Below, piece after piece: positions 58,947-64,000 of a stretch of DNA of 64,000 bases. The position numbers and the translations under genes were made by a program. A model generated the notes under the pieces. That model ran no database searches. It saw nothing but the letters and a program-made list of their open reading frames with translations, and had not been told where the DNA came from. Source of the stretch: Solirubrobacter phytolaccae (GTDB taxonomy: Bacteria; Actinomycetota; Thermoleophilia; Solirubrobacterales; Solirubrobacteraceae); assembly GCF_027587195.1 (NCBI RefSeq), contig NZ_JAPDDP010000016.1:1-64000 (forward strand). Reading direction: 5' to 3'. Each line of letters begins with the position of its first letter. The first letter of the stretch is position 1.

Positions 58947-59288
58947 TCAGTCGATCAGCCAGCGGCCGTCGAGCTTGCGCATGCGGGTCGGGTCGCCGGT
59001 CTCGCGGTGGACCTCGGCGGTGTCGCCGTCCACGTCGATGTCGGTGATCGGCGGGGCCTTGCCGACGAGAAGGACGACGGCCGCTTCCTGCGGTTCCCGC
59101 TCGGTGCACGGCGCTTCGGCGCGCCGGGCCGGCGCGGTCATCAGCGTGCACGCCTTCGTCACGTCCTGAGCGATCCAGGCGCGCTGGCTGGCGTCGAGCG
59201 TCGCGCGGATCTGGCGCTCGTCGGCCGCGCTGTCGCCGCAGGCCACGCAGGCGACGCTCAGGAGGGCGAGCGCGATCAGGCGGCGCAT
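58947..59288 (-). CDS. Lipoprotein, paralogue of the preceding
   Basis: 113 residues. Lipobox VACVAC (Cys 17), domain IRATLDASQRAWIAQDVTKACTLMTAPA and end VHRETGDPTRMRKLDGRWLID match the neighbour at 58517-58939 (ALMT/TLMT; KVDGHWLLD/KLDGRWLID). A tandem duplicate, with the two genes 7 bp apart. Role unknown. Confidence 0.75.
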   Translation of the reverse strand: MRRLIALALLSVACVACGDSAADERQIRATLDASQRAWIAQDVTKACTLMTAPARRAEAPCTEREPQEAAVVLLVGKAPPITDIDVDGDTAEVHRETGDPTRMRKLDGRWLID

Positions 59289-59323
59289 GCCTGGAGACTA
59301 GTCCGCACCTATCGCTTCGGCGC

Positions 59324-59337
59324 GTGTTACGTAACAC
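59324..59337. promoter_or_regulatory. Perfect palindrome GTGTTACGTAACAC
   Basis: 14 bp palindrome between the lipoprotein genes (minus) and the exported protein gene (plus); likely a regulator site. Confidence 0.55.
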
Positions 59338-59365
59338 TGCGGTTGTCACACGCGGGTGGAGCGCG

Positions 59366-59382
59366 GAGCATGCGGCATGCTC
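59366..59382. promoter_or_regulatory. Inverted repeat GAGCATGC-G-GCATGCTC over a start codon
   Basis: 8+1+8 palindrome with the ATG at 59377 in its right arm. It may hide the start in the RNA. Confidence 0.55.
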
Positions 59383-60189
59383 GTTCGCCTCGCCGCCGTC
59401 GCCGTGCTGCTCACGGCGCTGCTCGCCGCTCCCGCGCAGGCCGCCGTCACTGCGACGGTCGCCGTGAGCGGCTCCCGCCTGGTCGTGACCGTCAAGGGCA
59501 CGAAGGCGAAAGCGGTCACGCTCGTCGTGGCCGGGAAGCGCCACACGCTGAGCAAGAGCGGCTCGAAGTGGCGGACGAAGGTACTGACGCCGGTGCCGAG
59601 CATCGCCGGGACGACCGTGAAGGTGAAGGTCCGTCCGGCGCGCGGGGCCACGAAGACGATCAGCGTGAAGGTCCCCGCCGCGCCGACGCCGCCCGCTCCC
59701 GCGCCCACCGCGCCACCGGCCACCGCGCCCGCCCCGACACCGGCCGCGCCGACGACGCTCTTCCCACCGCCGGCGGCGGCCACCACGGGCAACCAGGCGT
59801 TCGAGGAGATCAAGACCTACCTGGCCGACTCGCGGTTCACGGACTGCCCGGCGAGCTGGCCGAACTGCGCGGTCGAGGAGCGCTATTCGCACTTCGCCGA
59901 CGGCTCGCACTACTACTGCCGGCTCACGCCGACGTCGGGCAGCGACATCCGCTCGGTCGGCGAGATCTCGCAGATCAGCGGCGCCGAGCACGGCGCGGAC
60001 GGCTCGTGGGGCGTCGAGTACTACCTGTCCTCGTACGGCAACACGGTCTTCTACTCCTGGAGCGTCTCCAACCAGGGCGTCGCCTACGGGCGCTACTGGG
60101 GGCCGGGCCGCTCGCCGCAGTCCGGGCCGCCGAACCAGCAGTTCGGGCCGCTGCAGTGGGTGCGCGGCGCGAAGGACTGCAGCTACTAG
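59377..60189 (+). CDS. Exported protein, unknown
   Basis: 270 residues from ATG 59377. Signal peptide LVRLAAVAVLLTALLAAPAQA, a lysine-rich beta domain (about 25-100), a Pro/Ala linker, and a C-terminal domain with Cys residues (FTDCPASWPNCAVEE, YYCRL, KDCSY) and many Tyr/Trp/Gly. No family recognised. CTAG at the end is shared with the Mug gene. Confidence 0.6.
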   Translation: MLVRLAAVAVLLTALLAAPAQAAVTATVAVSGSRLVVTVKGTKAKAVTLVVAGKRHTLSKSGSKWRTKVLTPVPSIAGTTVKVKVRPARGATKTISVKVPAAPTPPAPAPTAPPATAPAPTPAAPTTLFPPPAAATTGNQAFEEIKTYLADSRFTDCPASWPNCAVEERYSHFADGSHYYCRLTPTSGSDIRSVGEISQISGAEHGADGSWGVEYYLSSYGNTVFYSWSVSNQGVAYGRYWGPGRSPQSGPPNQQFGPLQWVRGAKDCSY

Positions 60190-60701
60190 AGACCCTCGGC
60201 GTACTCGCGCGCCTCGGCGAAGAGGCGCGCGAAGCTCGCGGGCGTGTGGTGCGCGTTGAGCCCGCTGGTGTTCGGGAGGATCCACACGGGACGGCCGCCG
60301 ATCGTGTCCTCCTGCAGGCCGAGCTGCGCGCGGCGGCGACCGAACGCCGTGCGGTAGGCGGTGACGCCGACGATCGCGACGAGCTTCGGCGTGATGCGCG
60401 CCACGAGGCGCTCGAGCGTCGCCGCCCCTTCGCGCAGTTCATCGGCTGACAGCTCGGCCGCCGCCCGGGTGGGCCGGGGCGCGATGTTGGTGATGCCCAG
60501 CCCGTAGTCGGGCAGCGTGCCGTCCTCCTCGGGCTCGAGGATCCGGGGCGTGAACCCGCTCGCGTGCAGCGCGCCCCAGAAGCGGTTGCCGGGCCGCGCG
60601 AAGTTGTGCCCGACCTCGGCCGAGCGCAGCCCCGGGTTGATGCCGACGAACAGCACCCGCAGGTCCGGGCCGACGATCGGTGGGAGCGCTTCGCGGGGCA
60701 C
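60186..60701 (-). CDS. mug: Mismatch-specific uracil-DNA glycosylase (Mug/TDG type)
   Basis: 171 residues. UDG-superfamily motif 1 GINPGLRSAEVGHNFARPGNRFWGAL and motif 2 LPNTSGLNAHH fit the Mug/TDG family (Asn in GINPG activates water). Excises uracil or 3,N4-ethenocytosine opposite G. GTG 60701 is preferred to longer starts because the catalytic domain begins at LRVLFVGINPG. A TATAGA box lies at 60735-60730 (minus strand). Confidence 0.9.
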   Translation of the reverse strand: MPREALPPIVGPDLRVLFVGINPGLRSAEVGHNFARPGNRFWGALHASGFTPRILEPEEDGTLPDYGLGITNIAPRPTRAAAELSADELREGAATLERLVARITPKLVAIVGVTAYRTAFGRRRAQLGLQEDTIGGRPVWILPNTSGLNAHHTPASFARLFAEAREYAEGL

Positions 60702-60738
60702 GCGGTCACAGCTTGGCGGGTCGTGCGATCTATAGGGC

Positions 60739-61302
60739 GTGGACACCGAGGACCCACGCACCGATGAGGCGCTGCTCGCGGCCACCGCGAGCGACCCCGA
60801 GGCGTTCGCCGTCTTCTACCGGCGGCACCTGCGCGCGGTGCTCGCGTTCCTCGTGCACCGCACCGGGCGGCCCGACCTGGCGTCCGACCTCGCGGCGGAG
60901 ACGTTCGCGGGCGCGCTGCAGTCGCTGTCGCGGTTCGAGCCGACCGGCTCGGCGCGCGGGTGGCTGTTCGCGATCGCCTCGAACAAGCTGAGCGACTCCG
61001 CGCGGCGCGGGGCGGTCGTGGACCGCTCACGGCGCGCGCTCGGGATGCCCGTCCGCGCGGTGACCGATCCCGAGCTCGAACGGGCGGAGGAGCTGATCGA
61101 CGCGCAGCGGATGGCGGGCGACCTCGACGCCCTGCTCGCCGAGCTTCCGGACGAGCAGCGCGCCGCGCTGCAGGCCCGGATCGTCGAGGAGCGCGACTAC
61201 CGCGAGCTCGCGGCCGAGTGGAACTGCTCGGAGGCCGTCGTCCGTCAGCGGGTGGCACGAGGGTTGTCGGCGCTGCGCCGCCGACTGGGGGTGGTGGCAT
61301 GA
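60739..61302 (+). CDS. ECF RNA polymerase sigma factor
   Basis: 187 residues. Region 2 (RHLRAVLAFLVHRTGRPDLASDLAAETFAGALQ, GWLFAIASNKLSDSARR) and region 4 (LPDEQRAALQARIVEERDYRELAAEWNCSEAVVRQRVARGLSALRRRL). Two exported/membrane genes follow at once, and the first is a candidate anti-sigma factor. GTG 60739 lies only two bases after a TATAGG sequence that reads as a -10 box in either direction, so its real promoter may be further upstream. Confidence 0.9.
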   Translation: MDTEDPRTDEALLAATASDPEAFAVFYRRHLRAVLAFLVHRTGRPDLASDLAAETFAGALQSLSRFEPTGSARGWLFAIASNKLSDSARRGAVVDRSRRALGMPVRAVTDPELERAEELIDAQRMAGDLDALLAELPDEQRAALQARIVEERDYRELAAEWNCSEAVVRQRVARGLSALRRRLGVVA

Positions 61303-61355
61303 GCCGCGCGGGTGACGTGCGCGACGGAGCCGGACGAAGCGAGGTGGGGCGATGA
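61299..61355 (+). CDS. Possible 18-residue leader ORF
   Basis: ATG 61299 overlaps the sigma factor stop (ATGA) and its TGA overlaps the ATG of the next gene (61352). Its start resembles the next gene's start (ATGAGCCGCG twice). It may simply be a translational bridge or a duplicated start region; coding status is not proven. Confidence 0.35.
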   Translation: MSRAGDVRDGAGRSEVGR

Positions 61356-62503
61356 GCCGCGGATTCTTCGACGACGTCGAGCGTGATCTCGTGCGCGCGG
61401 CGGCCAAGCGGGTGCGCTCGCCACGGCGGCGGTTCGCCGCGTTCGCGCTGACGGGCACGCTCGCGCTGGGCGTAGCCGGGACCGCGGCCGGCGGCACCTA
61501 TCTCGCGCTGCGGGCGAGCAGCATCGCGCCGTTCGCGGCCGCCGACGTCACGCCCGAGCAGCGGGTCGCGCCCGGGACGAGCCGGGTGCTCGAACCGCGC
61601 GCCGCCGACCCCGAACGCGGACTGGCGCCGTGGGCGGTGCGGGTGAGCCGCTCGGGGACGGGGCTCGTGTGCACGACGGTCGGACAGGTGCGCGACCGCG
61701 AGTTCGGGCTCGTCGGGCTCGACGGGACGTTCCGCGCGCTGCCCGAGGCCAACGCCGATTCCTGCGGTGAGGGGGTGCTGCTGGGCACGCGCGTGTTCGC
61801 CGCCGACCGTCGGGAGGACGTGCGCACGGTGATCAACGGCGTCGCCGGTGAGGGCGTCAAGCGCGTCATGGTCTCCGTGCGCGGCGGCGAGCCGCGCGTC
61901 GTGCCGCACTCGCCCGAGGGCGCGTTCGTGCTCGCGCTGCGCAGCTACCCCGAGGACCTCGCTCCCGTCGTGACGATCACGTACGCGACGGGCGAGCCGC
62001 GGCGCTACGCGTTCGCGGGCGGCAGCGGCTACACGGTCGTCGACCCCGACGGCGGGCCCGCGTGGAGGATCTCCGGGACGGTCTACGGCACCGTCGAACC
62101 CGGCGAGCGGTCGCCGCGGCTGCAGCCGATGTGCGTGACCATCCAGCCGGCGCGGCCCGAGCCCACCGGCCACGAGCCGGGCGGCCGGGTGACGCCCGAG
62201 CCGAACGTCTCCCCGCCGGTCTGCGGGCTCGCCCCGGCCCGGGCGGGCGTGAAGCACGACTCGCTGTTCTTCGCCACGCGCCGGTTCAGCGGGCGCACCG
62301 CCGTGTGGGGCGCCGCGACCGGACGCAAGGCGGTCGTCGTGCGCAGCGGCGCGTTCTCCGCGACCACGAAGCCGCGCCTGAACGGCGGGTTCCTCGTCTT
62401 CCTCCCCGAGGGCACCGACGCGAAGGCCGTCACGGTCACCGTGGACGGCAAGCGCTTCGGGCCCAAGCACGCCACCGTCAAGCCACCGAGGATCGTCCGA
62501 TGA
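61352..62503 (+). CDS. Single-pass membrane protein, candidate anti-sigma factor
   Basis: 383 residues. A short basic cytosolic N-terminus (SRGFFDDVERDLVRAAAKRVRSPRRR), one membrane helix (FAAFALTGTLALGVAGTAAGGTYLAL), and a long extracytoplasmic part of beta-rich domains with Cys. The layout fits an anti-sigma factor or sensor coupled to the adjacent ECF gene, but the cytosolic part is too short to show a known anti-sigma domain. ATGA overlap with the next gene. Confidence 0.6.
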   Translation: MSRGFFDDVERDLVRAAAKRVRSPRRRFAAFALTGTLALGVAGTAAGGTYLALRASSIAPFAAADVTPEQRVAPGTSRVLEPRAADPERGLAPWAVRVSRSGTGLVCTTVGQVRDREFGLVGLDGTFRALPEANADSCGEGVLLGTRVFAADRREDVRTVINGVAGEGVKRVMVSVRGGEPRVVPHSPEGAFVLALRSYPEDLAPVVTITYATGEPRRYAFAGGSGYTVVDPDGGPAWRISGTVYGTVEPGERSPRLQPMCVTIQPARPEPTGHEPGGRVTPEPNVSPPVCGLAPARAGVKHDSLFFATRRFSGRTAVWGAATGRKAVVVRSGAFSATTKPRLNGGFLVFLPEGTDAKAVTVTVDGKRFGPKHATVKPPRIVR

Positions 62504-63780
62504 AGCGCTCCGCACTGATCTCCGCGTTGGTGGCCGGCGCGCTCGCGGGCGCCGCCGGTGCGGCCGTCCAGGCCCAGGAACCGGCCGCGCCGGCACCGGC
62601 CCCGATCGCCGCGGCGACCGCCACGCCCGTGCCCGTCCCGACCGCCGCTCCGCGCGGCCGCACCGCCGACGGCCGCTACGACTCGTCCTACACGCACTAC
62701 CGCGTGCGCAACGTCAGCTACCCGGTGCGGGTCGAGGACCCGGCCGGCGGTCTCCCGTGGGTCGTGAAGGCGTTCGAGGCCGACCGCCTCACGCTCGACG
62801 CTCCGGCCAGGACGCTCAAGGGCGCGCACGTCATCGGGCGCAACCGCTGCGTCCAGCTCGGCCGGCTGGACGGGCAGACGTTCGGCTGGGTCTACGGCGA
62901 CGGCGTCTTCCGGCGCACCGGCATCGAGGACCGGCTGATGCAGTGCACGAGCCGCAAGCGCCCCGCCACGATCGTCAGCTTGCGCAGCACGCTCGCGATC
63001 ACCGACCCGGCGGCGCCGAAGCTCGCCGGCTCGGTCGTGTACGGCCTGCTCCCGGGCGCGTCGTCGGTCACCGTCACGGGCACCGGCGCCGCCGACGGCG
63101 CGGCGGCCACGCGCGACGGCGTCTTCCTGAAGGTCGGTGGACCGAACGCGCGGCCCGGCGGGAGCATCACCGCCGGCGGCAAGACGTACGAGATCAACCC
63201 GATCGCCGAGTTCCCCGTCGGCCGCCGGATCACGTTCCCGACCCTGCTCCCCGGCGCCCAGCTCGCGGAGGCGCCCGCGCCCGACCCCGGTGGCGGCCCC
63301 CGCTGGGCGCTCCCGGTCGCGCGGACGAAGGAGGGAACGCCGTGCGTCGGCCAGCCCGCGCGCGTCGTGGAAGACCGCGCCGGCGACGTCGACCTCGCGC
63401 TCGGCCTGTTCACCGAGTCTCGCCCCAACGGCCAGTACTGCCGCCCGCTGGAGACTCGCCCGGACGCCAAGACGCCGTGCGACATCGGCTGGGGCTACCG
63501 CGCCGACGTCGAGCTCGAGCGCAACGACGCGTTCCTCGCCCAGGCCCGCTCGGAGCGCCGACTGCAGTCCGGGCGGTCCACGGTCAACGGGCAGTGCTCC
63601 GCCGAGGTCGAGCGCGTGACGCTCCAGACCCCGCGCGACGTGCGCACGCTCGTGCCGTCGGAGGTCGGGCGCGCGTTCCTCGCGGTCTACGACGGGGACT
63701 TCATCGACGGCGAGCTCAAGGTCACCGCGCACCTGCGCGGCGGCAAGACCTGGACGCAGGAGTTCCCGCTCGGCTTCTAG
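62500..63780 (+). CDS. Exported protein, unknown
   Basis: 426 residues. Signal peptide KRSALISALVAGALAGAAGAA, Ala/Pro linker, then beta domains containing several Cys (NRCVQL, MQCTSR, TPCVGQP, QYCRPL, TPCDIG, QCSAEV). It shares style with the preceding protein (VYG, VTGTG, FPV repeats), and may be its partner in the cell envelope. CTAG at its stop is shared with the convergent partial gene. Confidence 0.6.
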   Translation: MKRSALISALVAGALAGAAGAAVQAQEPAAPAPAPIAAATATPVPVPTAAPRGRTADGRYDSSYTHYRVRNVSYPVRVEDPAGGLPWVVKAFEADRLTLDAPARTLKGAHVIGRNRCVQLGRLDGQTFGWVYGDGVFRRTGIEDRLMQCTSRKRPATIVSLRSTLAITDPAAPKLAGSVVYGLLPGASSVTVTGTGAADGAAATRDGVFLKVGGPNARPGGSITAGGKTYEINPIAEFPVGRRITFPTLLPGAQLAEAPAPDPGGGPRWALPVARTKEGTPCVGQPARVVEDRAGDVDLALGLFTESRPNGQYCRPLETRPDAKTPCDIGWGYRADVELERNDAFLAQARSERRLQSGRSTVNGQCSAEVERVTLQTPRDVRTLVPSEVGRAFLAVYDGDFIDGELKVTAHLRGGKTWTQEFPLGF

Positions 63781-64000
63781 GAGACGAGCTGCGCGCAGAC
63801 ACGGTCGAGCACCGCGTCGTGCTCGGCGATCATCCGCTCGGCGTCGCGGCGCAGGTTCGCGAGGTTGCCCGCACTCGCGTCGTCGAGGTTGTCGCTCGCG
63901 TGCTGAAGGCGGTTCTGGATCCGGACGTAGGTGTCGCCGGCCAGGGCGGCGAGGTACGTGTCCGCGGCGCCCGCGGAGCCGTCGGAGACGATGTCGACGA
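63777..64000 (-). CDS. Partial coding region at window edge (helical)
   Basis: Minus frame ends with TAG at 63777-63779 and is open to the right edge. About 73 C-terminal residues, helical, with RIQNRLQHASDNLDDASAGNLANLRR and ERMIAEHDAVLDRVCAQLVS. No family recognised. The stop overlaps the plus-strand stop at CTAG. Confidence 0.55.
   Translation of the reverse strand, partial: VDIVSDGSAGAADTYLAALAGDTYVRIQNRLQHASDNLDDASAGNLANLRRDAERMIAEHDAVLDRVCAQLVS

Noticed and set aside
60731-60736. TATAGG as leaderless -10 box for the ECF sigma gene
   Set aside because: Only two bases before GTG 60739, too close for a start at the GTG; it fits the divergent mug promoter better.

Overview
The window is about 72% G+C and very densely coded on both strands, with frequent GTG starts, many ATGA/GTGA stop-start overlaps and several starts that directly follow a TAnnnT -10 box (leaderless transcripts). 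Together with coproheme decarboxylase ChdC, an actinobacterial Holin-X/DUF3618 membrane gene set, an ECF42 sigma factor with its YCII partner and a PimA-like glycosyltransferase, this points to a high-GC actinomycete. I would guess Thermoleophilia/Solirubrobacterales, but this is an inference. I saw no tRNA, rRNA, CRISPR array, transposase or prophage core gene, and no gene-free stretch over 300 bases. The longest gaps are about 210 bp (11640-11850, promoter and direct repeats), 148 bp (39756-39903, promoter and one palindrome) and 118 bp (34869-34986).

Layout. 1-4140: a GntR-type regulator (partial), an SHMT-like PLP enzyme and a short AceE-like transketolase form one cluster. 4105-9343: a frameshifted membrane diguanylate cyclase, a Nudix hydrolase, rubredoxin, a spermidine-synthase-like membrane protein and its half-length copy, a small beta-keto acid cleavage enzyme (BKACE) and a DUF2188 protein. 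9425-15223: BioF-like enzyme, enoyl-CoA hydratase with a stand-alone biotin carrier, PlsC acyltransferase, DHA2 efflux pump, and an SDR-cupin pair. 15284-18166: secreted M14 carboxypeptidase. 18220-26252: an acyl-CoA dehydrogenase diverges from a seven-gene run (enoyl-CoA hydratase, arginase-like, GAF/degenerate GGDEF, acyl-CoA carboxylase beta, PAS-GGDEF, BKACE, thioesterase) that joins acyl-CoA chemistry to second-messenger signalling. 26191-29825 (minus): P450, universal stress protein with a Lys-Pro tail, ArsB-like permease, DUF2804-like protein. 29896-32791: nitrilase-TetR operon, then four small membrane/envelope genes.

32796-39086: AI-2E-type permease, DegV, YCII-ECF42, ABC exporter, PRC-barrel protein. 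39162-43035: methyltransferase, membrane protein, glutamine amidotransferase and serine hydrolase, and an iron-sulfur module (CGFS glutaredoxin and BolA diverging from ErpA). 43084-47681: exported proteins, GST, truncated haemoglobin, glycoside hydrolase, PD40-repeat protein. 47757-50701: thiol-redox/membrane cluster. 50812-56135: Na+/H+ antiporter, AlkA-type glycosylase, DHH phosphoesterase, DctA-like symporter, ChdC. 56214-60701: a glycosyltransferase-flippase fusion, lipoproteins, an exported protein and Mug glycosylase. 60739-63780: ECF sigma factor with two exported/membrane partners, then a partial gene at the right edge.

The most unusual signals are non-coding. A palindrome family with core TAAAGnCCCAGGnSCTTTA occurs five times. 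Three copies supply the TAA stop codon of a gene and one is read in frame through a thioesterase linker. A second, two-hairpin repeat family sits at two convergent gene junctions. Several start codons are embedded in palindromes.
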